A stretch of 56,900 bases of DNA from Chloroflexota bacterium (GTDB taxonomy: Bacteria > Chloroflexota > Dehalococcoidia > Lucifugimonadales > JACPCL1). The notes under the pieces are model-generated. The model ran no database searches. It worked only from the letters and a program-made list of their open reading frames with translations, and had not been told where the DNA came from. The number at the start of each line of letters is the position of its first letter. Position 1 is the first letter of the stretch. Shown here piece after piece: positions 47,927 to 55,973 of this stretch. The stretch covers positions 1 to 56,900 of the forward strand of contig JACPCL010000041.1 in assembly GCA_016179765.1 (NCBI GenBank). Direction: 5' to 3'. Both the position numbers and the translations under genes were made by a program.

Positions 47927-48006
47927 AGCCCCAGTTTGCCAGGCTGTGCCCCCGCACAACCTCTGGGGGCAGTACGCGCCCGCGTTCGTCGCCGCAAGGA
48001 GGCACT

Positions 48007-48468
48007 ATGACCACTGAGGCCGAGACTTGTCTTGAGCGCCTGGACTACCTTCGGAATGAGGCCAAGAAGGAGATCCGAGGGATGAACCTGAATGCACTCA
48101 ACTGGAAGCCTGCTGTTCCAGACACGAACTCCCCATTTGCCATCGTCACCCACATGTGCGGCACGGAGGCTCAGTGGCTCCACGAGTTTGTGGGGGGCGT
48201 AGCCATCCAGCGCAGCCGCGACGCCGAGTTTGCCGCCAAAGGCTCCAGTGTCCAGGAACTGGAGGCGCTCCTGGACAGGACAGCAGAGACGACTCGCCGT
48301 ATCCTTCGCGGGACCTCCGGTGATGACCTAAGCAAACTGAAACCTCCCAGCCCTGGACGGGAGCCAGTGAGCTACCGCTGGGCCGTGCTGCACACCATTG
48401 AGCATCTGGGCCAGCACCTGGGCCACCTCTCCCTCACCAAGCAGCTCCAACGCGCCCAGCGCAAGTAA
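48007..48468 (+). CDS. DinB-superfamily protein
   Basis: A 153-residue four-helix-bundle protein. The C-terminal helix IEHLGQHLGHLSLTKQL has the His spacing of the DinB metal site, and an earlier His lies in AIVTHMCGTEAQWL, giving the three-His set. Such proteins are often mycothiol/bacillithiol-dependent or detoxifying enzymes, but the role here is unknown. It has AAGGAGG before the ATG. It resembles the DinB-like gene at 1472 only at fold level. Confidence 0.8.
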   Translation: MTTEAETCLERLDYLRNEAKKEIRGMNLNALNWKPAVPDTNSPFAIVTHMCGTEAQWLHEFVGGVAIQRSRDAEFAAKGSSVQELEALLDRTAETTRRILRGTSGDDLSKLKPPSPGREPVSYRWAVLHTIEHLGQHLGHLSLTKQLQRAQRK

Positions 48469-48547
48469 CCACTACTGAGGGGCACGGCCAGGGCGCCACA
48501 AATTGCCCCGCTCTCTGCCTTGCCCGATAAGAAAGCGTCAGCACCTC

Positions 48548-49885
48548 ATGTCAACCCGGACAGAGCAGGCAACGGCTGCGCAGCCCTACAAGAAAAAACC
48601 GCGCTTCTTCTACGGCTGGTACATCGTTGCAGGGACCTTCTTTGCCCACTGGCTGGGCGCGGGCATAGGCGTCCCCACCTTCGGCCAGTTCTTCAAGCCT
48701 ATGAGCCAGGAGCTGGGCTGGAGCCGGTCCATGACCACCCTCCCCCTGGTGGCCCGCAACATTCTCTCCCATATCATGGGGCCCATTGTTGGCCCCCTGC
48801 TGGACCGGTTTGGGCCTCGCTACCTGATGACCTTTGGCGCCATCATTGCCGGCGTGGGCACCATGCTCATGGCCCAGGTCAACTCCATCTGGCAGTTCTT
48901 CCTGTTTTTCGCCGTCATTGGGGCCATCGGCAACGCCGGACTGAGCAACATCGTCACCAATGCCACCCTGGCCAAATGGTTCGTGCGTATGCGAGGTAGG
49001 GCCACCGGCATCTCTGCTTCGGGGATCAATGCAGGCGAGGCCGTCATGACGCCGCTCGTGCTGGTGCTTATCGCCACCATTGGCTGGCGCGGCGCGTGGA
49101 TGGTCATGGGGTTGCTGCCCTGGCTCATCGTGGCGCCCACCGCGTTCGTCTGGATGCGTCGCGCCCCGGAGGACATGGGGCTACGGCCTGACGGCGACCC
49201 CCCTGAAGAGGAGGGCGCACCACGGCGGGCCGCGGTGGGTGGGCAACGCGCCGCCCAGGAGGAGCATAGCTGGACGCCCAAGGCCGCGTTCAAGACGCCA
49301 GCCCTGTGGATGATCATCATCGCCACGAACCTGGCGTCCCTGGCGGTCAGCGGCGTGGTGTTGCACCAGATCCCTTACCTCACGGACAAGGGCCTCTCCA
49401 ACACGGTGGCTGCTATGAGCCTCACCACCTACGCCATCTTTGCTATGCCTTCCAAGCTGTTGTGGGGGTTTCTGGCGGAGCGTGTCCACATCCGCTACCT
49501 CACCGCCGCCTCCATGCTGGGCAGCGCCGTGGGTCTCCTGATTCTGATACGGGCGACGACTCCCTTTGAGGCGATCCTTTTTGGCGTAGTGTATGGCTCC
49601 ACCCGTGGGGCCTGGTCTGTGGTGACCTCCTTGATCTGGGCCGACTACTTTGGCCGCCACTTCCTGGGCACGATCCGCGGGTTTGTCGCCCCCTTCCAGC
49701 TCGTGTCTGGCGTGGGCGGGCCCCTCTTCGCCTCCTACGTGTACGATACCACGGCGAGCTACCTGTTGGCCTTCGGCATCTTTGTGGTTACCTACCTTCT
49801 TGGCGCACTCCTTATCCTGTTCACCAAGCCGCCTGCGCCGATGAAGGTGGAGGCGGCCTTCGTCTCAGGGTCAGCCACGACGTAG
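48548..49885 (+). CDS. MFS transporter (second monocarboxylate/oxalate-like paralogue)
   Basis: A 445-residue, 12-helix MFS permease. The FFYGWYIVAGTFFAHWLGAG start, the loop 2-3 GPLLDRFGPRYLM, and the central loop with APEDMGLRPDGDPPEEE place it with the paralogue at 2640. The ATG for MSTRTEQATAAQP was chosen; a longer TTG-started form has no better signal and a ribosome binding site is weak in both cases. The substrate is unknown; small organic acids are likely for this subfamily. Confidence 0.85.
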   Translation: MSTRTEQATAAQPYKKKPRFFYGWYIVAGTFFAHWLGAGIGVPTFGQFFKPMSQELGWSRSMTTLPLVARNILSHIMGPIVGPLLDRFGPRYLMTFGAIIAGVGTMLMAQVNSIWQFFLFFAVIGAIGNAGLSNIVTNATLAKWFVRMRGRATGISASGINAGEAVMTPLVLVLIATIGWRGAWMVMGLLPWLIVAPTAFVWMRRAPEDMGLRPDGDPPEEEGAPRRAAVGGQRAAQEEHSWTPKAAFKTPALWMIIIATNLASLAVSGVVLHQIPYLTDKGLSNTVAAMSLTTYAIFAMPSKLLWGFLAERVHIRYLTAASMLGSAVGLLILIRATTPFEAILFGVVYGSTRGAWSVVTSLIWADYFGRHFLGTIRGFVAPFQLVSGVGGPLFASYVYDTTASYLLAFGIFVVTYLLGALLILFTKPPAPMKVEAAFVSGSATT

Positions 49886-49959
49886 AGACTATCTCAAGAA
49901 CCTTTGCAGCACCGGACCCTGAAGGGCGCGGCATGATGCCCCAGCCTTCAGGCTGCGGA

Positions 49960-50053
49960 AGAAAGGGGAGTCAAGAGGGGCATAGCCCCGGAGCCTGCCC
50001 TGAGCGGTAGTGAAGGGGCGGGGGTCTGGGGGTGTTTTTCAGCACCCTGTTAG
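49960..50053. repeat. dispersed repeat region ending GTTTTTCAGCACCCTGTTAG
   Basis: This part of the 278-bp spacer between the MFS gene and the convergent L-2-hydroxyglutarate oxidase gene contains GGGGTCTGGGGGTGTTTTTC and AGCACCCTGTTAG. They resemble the hairpin at 40270 and the segment at 45273. No gene is present. Confidence 0.35.
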
Positions 50054-50073
50054 TAGCCACAGGCTATGAAAAC

Positions 50074-50104
50074 CCAAGGCCGTAGCTCTTTGCTACGGCC
50101 TTGG
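50074..50104 (-). terminator. Rho-independent-like terminator of the L-2-hydroxyglutarate oxidase gene
   Basis: CCAAGGCCGTAGC, a 5-nt loop (TCTTT) and GCTACGGCCTTGG form a perfect 13-bp stem. On the minus strand it is followed by GGTTTTC. Confidence 0.6.
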
Positions 50105-50163
50105 AATCATGAGCCCCAGCGTGGCCTGCCCCTAGCTACCGGATCCCCTTTCGCTACCAGAAG

Positions 50164-51384
50164 CTACACCGTTAGGCCGAAAGATTTGGCCGCCAGGTTG
50201 ACGATATGCTGGCCAATGGCAAGGGAGGATGTGGCGGCAGGGGAGGGGGCGTTCAGGACATGGATGGCGTTTTGCCTCTCCACAATGCTGAAGTCATCCA
50301 GAAGGAAGCCGGTGCGGTCCACTGCCTGGGCGCGGACGCCTGCGCCGGCGGGCACCAGGTCCTCCTGGCGGATCTCCGGCAGTAGCTTCTGAAGAGCCTT
50401 GGTGAAGGCCTTCTTGCTGAAGGAGCGGTACATCTCTCCCAGGCCCGTCTTCCAGTACTTGCGGCTCATGCGCCAGAAGCCAGGAAAGGTCAGGTAGTCC
50501 ATCACTTCGCCAGGCCGTATTTTGCCTTTGGTGTAGCCCTCCCGGGCGAGGGCCAGGACGGCGTTGGGGCCAGCCTCCACGCCGCCATGGATCAAGCGCG
50601 TGTAGTGCACGCCCAGGAAGGGGAAGAGGGGATTGGGCACCGGGTAGATGAGGCCCTTAACCAGGTGGTGTTTGTCCGGGGCTATCTCGTAATACTCGCC
50701 GCGGAAGGGAATGATGCGCACCTCTGTCTTCACGCCCATCATGCGCAGGGCGGTGTCGGCGTACAGGCCACCGCAGTTGATCAGGTGGTTGGCCTCAAAG
50801 TCACCTTGGGTGGTCTCCAAGGTGATGGAGCCGTGGCCGCCGTGGATCTTTTGTACCTTTGCACCAGTGAAAAGGTCGCCCCCTTGCTCCCTCATCTGTG
50901 TGGCGTAGGCGTGGGTGACCTCCTTGTAGTCAATGATGCCGGTCATCGGGCAGTGCAGGGCCTTCATGCCCGCCGTGTGAGGCTCAATCTCCCGAAGCTG
51001 CTCTGGGCCGAGCATGGCCAGGCCTTCAACGCCGTTGGCTGTGCCCCGCTCGTAGAGGGTCTGGAGGGCGGGCAACTCCGCCTCGCTGGTGGCCACCACC
51101 ACCTTGCCGATGAGGTCGTACCTGATGCCGCGCTGGTCGCAGAAGGCGCGTAGATCCTTGCCTCCCTGGACGCAGAGGGAGGCTTTGTAGGAGCCGGGGC
51201 GGTAGTACAGCCCCGAATGGATGACGCCGCTGTTGTGGCCGGTCTGATGGGCGGCCAGATCCTTCTCTTTCTCTATGACGGCTACCTTGTATTTGGGGTA
51301 GGCTGCGGTGAGCTTCATGGCGGTAGCTGAGCCTAGGATGCCGCCCCCGATAATTGCCACGTCGTATTTTCTGCTGGTGGTCAT
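50164..51384 (-). CDS. lhgO: L-2-hydroxyglutarate oxidase/dehydrogenase
   Basis: A 406-residue FAD-dependent oxidoreductase of the DAO/LhgO family, which oxidises L-2-hydroxyglutarate to 2-oxoglutarate. The dinucleotide-binding GGGILGSATAMKL lies at the N-terminus, then AAHQTGHNSGVIHSGLYYRP, GIIDYKEVTHAYA, the IIPFRGEYYEI block and the C-terminal NAPSPAATSSLAIG, all diagnostic. The start is the ATG for MTTSRKYDVAIIGG, with AAGGAGAGG upstream; a 71-residue upstream extension lacks any similarity. It is expressed alone. Confidence 0.93.
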   Translation of the reverse strand: MTTSRKYDVAIIGGGILGSATAMKLTAAYPKYKVAVIEKEKDLAAHQTGHNSGVIHSGLYYRPGSYKASLCVQGGKDLRAFCDQRGIRYDLIGKVVVATSEAELPALQTLYERGTANGVEGLAMLGPEQLREIEPHTAGMKALHCPMTGIIDYKEVTHAYATQMREQGGDLFTGAKVQKIHGGHGSITLETTQGDFEANHLINCGGLYADTALRMMGVKTEVRIIPFRGEYYEIAPDKHHLVKGLIYPVPNPLFPFLGVHYTRLIHGGVEAGPNAVLALAREGYTKGKIRPGEVMDYLTFPGFWRMSRKYWKTGLGEMYRSFSKKAFTKALQKLLPEIRQEDLVPAGAGVRAQAVDRTGFLLDDFSIVERQNAIHVLNAPSPAATSSLAIGQHIVNLAAKSFGLTV

Positions 51385-51623
51385 GGCCTCTCCTTGCCCA
51401 AGGGTGACCTCTTGCCTATTGTGTTGCCGGGAACCGTGTTGTTGCCTGCTGACTGATGCTTGATTGTAGTGCAGCGGCCTGGAGGGGGCAAGGCTGCCCA
51501 TTGAAGAGAAAGAGGGCTTCAAGGAAAAGAGGCGCAGACTGGCAAAAAATAGGCGGTTTGGGTCTTGCTCTCTCTGCTCCAGTAGCTTAGGATTCATCCT
51601 ATCCTATATTCAGGAGAGGAGCA

Positions 51624-51764
51624 GTGGAAGCGTATTGTCTCAAGTGTAGGACCAAGCGGCAGATCTCTAGGCCTCAGCAGGTCAAGCTGAAGAATGGGCA
51701 GGCGGCCACCCAGGGCACCTGTCCTGTATGCGGCACCAAGGTGTACCGGTTAGGTAAGGCATAG
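51624..51764 (+). CDS. 46-residue zinc-ribbon protein (DUF5679-like)
   Basis: A very small gene starting at GTG, preceded by AGGAGAGGAG. The product has two Cys pairs, YCLKC near the start and CPVC near residue 33, separated by a basic, Gln-rich segment (VKLKNGQAATQGT). This matches the DUF5679 type, in which a treble-clef/zinc ribbon is built from a minimal chain. It ends in VYRLGKA. A strong terminator follows after 22 nt, so it is a complete one-gene unit. Function unknown; nucleic-acid binding is plausible. Confidence 0.75.
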   Translation: MEAYCLKCRTKRQISRPQQVKLKNGQAATQGTCPVCGTKVYRLGKA

Positions 51765-51786
51765 TTTCTGTCTTCATCGGGGCCCA

Positions 51787-51825
51787 AACAGAAGAAAGGG
51801 CGAGATACTCGCCCCTTCTTCTGTT
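51787..51825 (+). terminator. Rho-independent terminator after the zinc-ribbon gene
   Basis: AACAGAAGAA-A-GGGCGAG, loop ATA, CTCGCCC-C-TTCTTCTGTT: a long stem (17 pairs with one A-C mismatch) followed by TTCTGT. It may also end transcription of the convergent helicase gene. Confidence 0.7.
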
Positions 51826-51921
51826 TCTGTGCTAGTCGGCAAGGCTGTGCGACGCGCCGGGCGCCCTTGGGCCTTGGGCCTTGAGCCTTGTGGTCAACAG
51901 GATGCCCACGAAAACAGCGAG

Positions 51922-53358
51922 CTAAGCATAGAGTTTAGCCAGGCGCTGCAGCTTCAACTCCTTGCCCACATGGGCAAGGATGGTGTCAAAGGTATCCACA
52001 TCCCATTCAGAGACCAGAATGATAGCGGTTCCGGGCTTGCCCATGCGGGCCGTCCTGCCAATGCGGTGAACATACTCCTCCACGTTGCTGGGCATATCGT
52101 AGTTGATGACGTGGGAGATGCCGGAGATATCTAGGCCGCGCGCGGCCAGGTTGGTGGCCACCAGTAATCGGAGGCGGTTGGCCCGGAAGAGCTTCATGAC
52201 GGCGTCTCGCTGGGGCTGGGTCATGTCGCCGTGGATGCCCTGAACGTCGTAGCTCCGGCGCTTTAGGTCATATACCAGGTCATCCACACCGGCTTTGGTG
52301 CGGCGAAAGATGAGGGCCTGGGTCACACCCTGGGGGTCTTCCAGCAGTTCGCGGAGGGCAAACCGCTTGTCCCGCTCGGCCACCTCGTAATAGACCTGCT
52401 CCACCTGCTCCACGGGCCTGGCCTCGCCACCCGCGCGCACCCACTGGGGGTCGCGCATATAACGGCGGGCCAGACGCTTGATGGGCTCAGGCATGGTGGC
52501 GGAGAAGAGGAGGGTCTGGCGGGAGCGTGGCGTCTGCCGCAGGATGCGCTCAATATCCGGCGCAAAGCCGATGTCCAGCATCTGGTCGGCCTCGTCCAGA
52601 ACGACGGTGCGGGCCTGGTCCAGGCGGAGGTTGCCCCTGCCCAGGTGGTCCATCAGGCGGCCTGGCGTAGCCACGACTATCTGGGACCCACGATGCAGGG
52701 CGTCTAGCTGTGGACCGAAGGCTTGGCCGCCGTAGATGGCGGCGGCCCTAATGCCCCGGTATTGGCCCAGGCGGGTAAGCTCGGCGCATACCTGGACGGC
52801 CAGTTCCCGGGTGGGGGTCAGGATGAGGACTTGCAGGGAGTTAGACTTGGGGTCAGCCGCCTCCACCAGGGGGATGCCGAAGGCGGCGGTCTTGCCAGTG
52901 CCAGTCTGGGCCTGGCCCACGACATCAAAGGCCTGGCGCACCAGCGGGATGACCGTCTCCTGTATAGGCGTTGGTGCAGAGTACCCCATGGCAGCCAGGG
53001 CGCGGGCCACTTCCCACGAGACGGTCATCTGGCCAAAGAGGTTAGACGTTACCCTGGCCTCTGGCTCAGCCTCAGTCTGGGCTTGGGCGGCCGGCAAAAA
53101 CTGGGGGCGTGGGGCCCTACCACGGCGGTTTCGAGGGCGGCGCCGTCTTCTAGGATGATCGGCAGCAAGGGAAGGGGCCTCGGCAGCTTGCGCCCCGGAA
53201 GTTTGCGATAGCCGCGCAACGGCGGTGGCTGGTCTTGGCGCCAGGGTCTGCGGAACGGCGGCGACAGTGGAAGCCGGGGCTTCAGCTGGGGGTGGTTCGG
53301 ACTTGGCGGTGGGCTTGCGGAAAGCGGTGGCGAGGTTGCGGAAGAACAGGATGGGAAT
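51922..53358 (-). CDS. DEAD-box ATP-dependent RNA helicase, apparent AUU start
   Basis: An SF2 DEAD-box helicase of about 478 residues. All core motifs are present: Q motif (GYSAPTPIQETVIP), AQTGTGKT, PTRELA, TPGR, DEAD, SAT, ARGLD and HRIGRTARMG. An N-terminal Ala/Pro- and Arg-rich extension of ~110 residues (HPRRRRRPRNRRGRAPRP) probably binds RNA. No ATG, GTG or TTG stands at a useful distance from the only good ribosome binding site (GAGGAGG). An in-frame ATT lies 7 nt after it and is chosen here. The frame can extend to a TTG at 53412 without a ribosome binding site. AUU starts are known for self-regulated genes such as infC. It may remodel RNA during ribosome assembly or decay. Confidence 0.85.
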   Translation of the reverse strand: MPILFFRNLATAFRKPTAKSEPPPAEAPASTVAAVPQTLAPRPATAVARLSQTSGAQAAEAPSLAADHPRRRRRPRNRRGRAPRPQFLPAAQAQTEAEPEARVTSNLFGQMTVSWEVARALAAMGYSAPTPIQETVIPLVRQAFDVVGQAQTGTGKTAAFGIPLVEAADPKSNSLQVLILTPTRELAVQVCAELTRLGQYRGIRAAAIYGGQAFGPQLDALHRGSQIVVATPGRLMDHLGRGNLRLDQARTVVLDEADQMLDIGFAPDIERILRQTPRSRQTLLFSATMPEPIKRLARRYMRDPQWVRAGGEARPVEQVEQVYYEVAERDKRFALRELLEDPQGVTQALIFRRTKAGVDDLVYDLKRRSYDVQGIHGDMTQPQRDAVMKLFRANRLRLLVATNLAARGLDISGISHVINYDMPSNVEEYVHRIGRTARMGKPGTAIILVSEWDVDTFDTILAHVGKELKLQRLAKLYA

Positions 53359-53546
53359 GGGATGGCCTCCTCTATGTTGAGACGGTGCTTGATGGGAGAA
53401 ATGGTGGGGCAAAAAGAAAAGGCGCAGCTTGGCCCTGTGCGCCTTGGAGCAAAACCACTATACCTGTTGGGGGCATCATAACGAAAAGTGTCTAGAGGCA
53501 GTATACAGGCTGGAGGGCCTCATGTCAAAGGCTGCGGACTGAAAAG

Positions 53547-53619
53547 CGCCCCAGGCAGGATTCGAACCCGCGACCCGCTGCTTAGAAGGCAGACGCTCTA
53601 TCCCCTGAGCTACTGGGGC
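53547..53619 (-). tRNA. tRNA-Arg (anticodon TCT)
   Basis: The 73-nt sequence folds as a full cloverleaf. The acceptor stem GCCCCAG/CTGGGGC is perfect, the D arm is GCTC/GAGC, the anticodon loop CTTCTAA has anticodon TCT, and the T arm is GCGGG-TTCGAAT-CCTGC. The discriminator base is G. CCA is not encoded. It reads AGA codons. Confidence 0.95.
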
Positions 53620-53669
53620 GTGCATCAGTCTGAGTGTAGCAAGGCCAAAGTGTCTGGTCAATCTTTCTC

Positions 53670-54329
53670 TTACCCCTCAGTCTTCTCCACCGTTTCCCTC
53701 TCTTCCCGGCGCAGGTGATGAATGCGACGGTATAGGTAGAAGGCAACCAGGACAACACACGCCACGATGACGGGGATGTCAAAGGGGCGCATCGCCCGCC
53801 GTAGAGCCTCCCAGTTCTCCCCCAAAAGGTAGCCGCCGTAGGCCAGCCCAGTTGACCAAGGGAAGGAGCCGGCGAAAGTGAGCACGCTGAACCGCATCAC
53901 ACGCATCTTCACGACGCCTGCGGGGAAGCTGATGAAGGTGCGGATTACCGGGAGGAGGCGGGAGAGGAGGACCGCCCAATCGCCGTATTTGGCGAACCAC
54001 CTGTCTGCGTTGGCGAGGTCTGAGCGGGTGATCAACAGGTAGCGGCCGTACCTTTCCAGGAGGGGCCTGCCGCCCCATGAGCCCAGCCAGTAAGCCAGGA
54101 GGGACCCCAACAGGTTGCCCAGGGCTCCATACAGGCCAGCCAACAGGATGTACGGCAAGCCCAGTCCCTTGGCCTGGATGAGCATCCAGCCGCTGAGCGG
54201 CATGATCAGCTCGCTGGGCAGGGGGATGGAGGCGCTTTCAATAGCCATGAGCAGGACAACTCCGGGCCAGCCCATGGCATCGTAGATGGCGGCGATGAGC
54301 GTAAGCAGTTGCTGTTCTATGGCTTCCAT
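53670..54329 (-). CDS. DedA-family membrane protein
   Basis: A 219-residue DedA/SNARE-associated (VTT) protein, likely a lipid or undecaprenyl-phosphate flippase/transporter in the inner membrane. It contains the acidic re-entrant motif ESASIPLPSELIMPLSGWML (near 31-50), a glycine-rich helix (GALGNLLGSLLAYWLGSWGG), and the Arg-bearing motif LLSRLLPVIRTFISFPAG. The C-terminus ends in a charged tail after a final helix. It starts at the ATG for MEAIEQQLL. Confidence 0.9.
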   Translation of the reverse strand: MEAIEQQLLTLIAAIYDAMGWPGVVLLMAIESASIPLPSELIMPLSGWMLIQAKGLGLPYILLAGLYGALGNLLGSLLAYWLGSWGGRPLLERYGRYLLITRSDLANADRWFAKYGDWAVLLSRLLPVIRTFISFPAGVVKMRVMRFSVLTFAGSFPWSTGLAYGGYLLGENWEALRRAMRPFDIPVIVACVVLVAFYLYRRIHHLRREERETVEKTEG

Positions 54330-54400
54330 GGGGCATCGTCCCGCAGGTGTTCGTGACTCTCTCTAGCCTACGGGAGTCGCGCCTTAAGCGTCAACGCATG

Positions 54401-54429
54401 TTGACACCCTTCGTCACTTGTGATAAAAG
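54401..54429 (+). promoter_or_regulatory. possible promoter of the cupredoxin gene
   Basis: A perfect TTGACA is followed after 17 bp by TAAAAG, about 78 nt before the start codon. Confidence 0.45.
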
Positions 54430-54507
54430 TAACGGGGCATTCATCGTGGCCGCTAGGCGTTTTTCGTTCAGCGGGACATGCGGCTACAAGCATAATGAGG
54501 AGGAAAC

Positions 54508-54933
54508 GTGCGAAAAGGATACCTGTTTGTGGGAGCGTTGCTCCTTACCCTCTCCCTGGGTCTCGTGGCCTGTGGTGGTGGTTCTGCAAGCAAGCCCACC
54601 GCAACCCCTACGAAGGCCGCGGCAACTCCCACCAAGGCAGCCACCACCCCCAGCGGCGGCGGTGAGGTGGTGCAGGTAACTCTGACGGATGCTCCGAAGT
54701 ACACTTTCGTCCCCGATAAGCTGAGCTTTCAGAGCGGGAAGACCTACACCTTGCAGTTCAACGCCCCAAAGGAGTTCCACACCTTCACGGTGGGGGCTCT
54801 AGGCATTGACATCTTCATCAACCCCAACGAGGCGGTGAAGGCTGACATTACACCAGGCAAGGCCGGCACCTTCAAGCTCATCTGTATACCTCACGAGGGC
54901 CTGGGTATGATTGGTGAGGTTACCGTAAGTTAA
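54508..54933 (+). CDS. cupredoxin-domain lipoprotein
   Basis: A 141-residue exported lipoprotein. It has a signal peptide with lipobox LVAC (Cys22), a Thr/Pro/Ala repeat linker (TPTKAAATPTKAATTPSGGG), and a type I copper domain. The copper ligands are His91 (KEFHTF), Cys126, His129 and Met134 (CIPHEGLGM). It should be an electron carrier or copper-binding protein on the outer face of the membrane. The start is a GTG with AGGAGG upstream. It forms a single-gene unit, closed by a strong terminator. Confidence 0.88.
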   Translation: MRKGYLFVGALLLTLSLGLVACGGGSASKPTATPTKAAATPTKAATTPSGGGEVVQVTLTDAPKYTFVPDKLSFQSGKTYTLQFNAPKEFHTFTVGALGIDIFINPNEAVKADITPGKAGTFKLICIPHEGLGMIGEVTVS

Positions 54934-54952
54934 GGGCACAGGTAGACGAGAG

Positions 54953-54990
54953 AGACTGGCCTGGAGTATCTTCAGGCCAGTCTTATTTTT
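54953..54990 (+). terminator. Rho-independent terminator of the cupredoxin gene
   Basis: AGACTGGCCTG, 9-nt loop, CAGGCCAGTCT (11-bp perfect stem), then TATTTTT. Confidence 0.85.
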
Positions 54991-55002
54991 GCGAGAGCGC
55001 CC

Positions 55003-55800
55003 ATGTCCTCTGTGGTCTTCCTTGGCTTTGCCGCCCTCTTTGGCCTGGCCATCGGCAGCTTTCTCAACGTCGTCATAGACCGCCTGCCCGCAGGACGACC
55101 CATAGTCAAGGGCCGTTCTCAGTGCGACTCCTGCGGGCACACCCTTGGCCCGTGGGACCTGGCGCCGGTGGCCAGCTACCTGGCGCTGCGAGGCCGCTGC
55201 CGGTATTGTGGCGCGGCCATACCCAGGCGTATCCTTTTGGTGGAGGCCGCCAACGGCCTCTTGTACGCCTTCGCCGTGGGACTTTATGGGGCCACGCCGT
55301 TGAGCCTCATCACCATGGCGTACCTCAGCATCCTGATAGTGGTGTTTGTCATTGACCTGGAGCGCCAGCTCATCCTGAATGTGGTGACCTTGCCCAGCAT
55401 CGCCCTTGCCCTGGCGGCGGCGCCCTGGGGACCAGTAGGAGGCGGCAGCCTTTCTCTCAAGGATGCTTATCTGGACGCCGCCTATGGGGCTGCCCTCGGC
55501 GGCGCGGTCTTGCTCTTGATCTACCTGGGAGCCCTGTTCATCATGCGTAGAGAGGCGCTGGGCCTGGGCGACGTGAAGCTGGGAGCGTTGCTGGGGGTAA
55601 TGCTTGGGTTTGTGCCCACGGTGGTCACGCTGGACATCGCTTTTGTGGGCGGCGGCCTGCTGGCGCTGGGCCTCTGGCTGTTCAAGGTGCGCCGCCCCGG
55701 GGAGTACATCCCCTTTGGCCCGTTCCTGGTAGGGGCTGCCGTCGTCAGCCTCTTCTGGGGCCAAGCCCTGTTTGACTGGTACTGGGCGCTGTTTGGATAA
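55003..55800 (+). CDS. pilD: prepilin peptidase (type IV leader peptidase/N-methyltransferase)
   Basis: A 265-residue polytopic aspartyl protease that cleaves and N-methylates prepilins. The N-terminal domain has the zinc Cys pairs Cys41/Cys44 and Cys66/Cys69. The catalytic aspartates are Asp118 (FVIDLERQLILN) and Asp190 (GLGDVKLG). About seven membrane helices are visible. It should process the four prepilins encoded at 35.9-40.9 kb. It is separate from the pilus operon and lies just before dnaN. Confidence 0.94.
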   Translation: MSSVVFLGFAALFGLAIGSFLNVVIDRLPAGRPIVKGRSQCDSCGHTLGPWDLAPVASYLALRGRCRYCGAAIPRRILLVEAANGLLYAFAVGLYGATPLSLITMAYLSILIVVFVIDLERQLILNVVTLPSIALALAAAPWGPVGGGSLSLKDAYLDAAYGAALGGAVLLLIYLGALFIMRREALGLGDVKLGALLGVMLGFVPTVVTLDIAFVGGGLLALGLWLFKVRRPGEYIPFGPFLVGAAVVSLFWGQALFDWYWALFG

Positions 55801-55858
55801 GCAGGCGGAAGCGGTAGGGCATCACGGCTCGCAACGCTCAAGATATTGTGGTTGCCTC

Positions 55859-55886
55859 CCTTTTGGCGGTGTTGGCTGCCAAAAGG
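55859..55886. terminator. hairpin after the prepilin peptidase gene
   Basis: CCTTTTGGC and GCCAAAAGG form a 9-bp stem around a 10-nt loop in the 173-bp spacer before dnaN. No T-run follows. Confidence 0.35.
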
Positions 55887-55898
55887 CGGGAAACTTCG

Positions 55899-55929
55899 TT
55901 GACGCCCAGTAGGTCGCATCCTCTATACT
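55899..55929 (+). promoter_or_regulatory. possible promoter of dnaN
   Basis: TTGACG, 19 bp, TATACT lies 45 nt before the dnaN ATG. The spacer is slightly long. Confidence 0.4.
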
Positions 55930-55973
55930 AAGCCCACATCCATACTAGGCGCGCATCGCCCGGGAGCAATGCC

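Noticed and set aside
46738-47928. 396-codon plus-strand frame opposite pdxS
   Set aside because: It is antisense to pdxS and pdxT with no family features.
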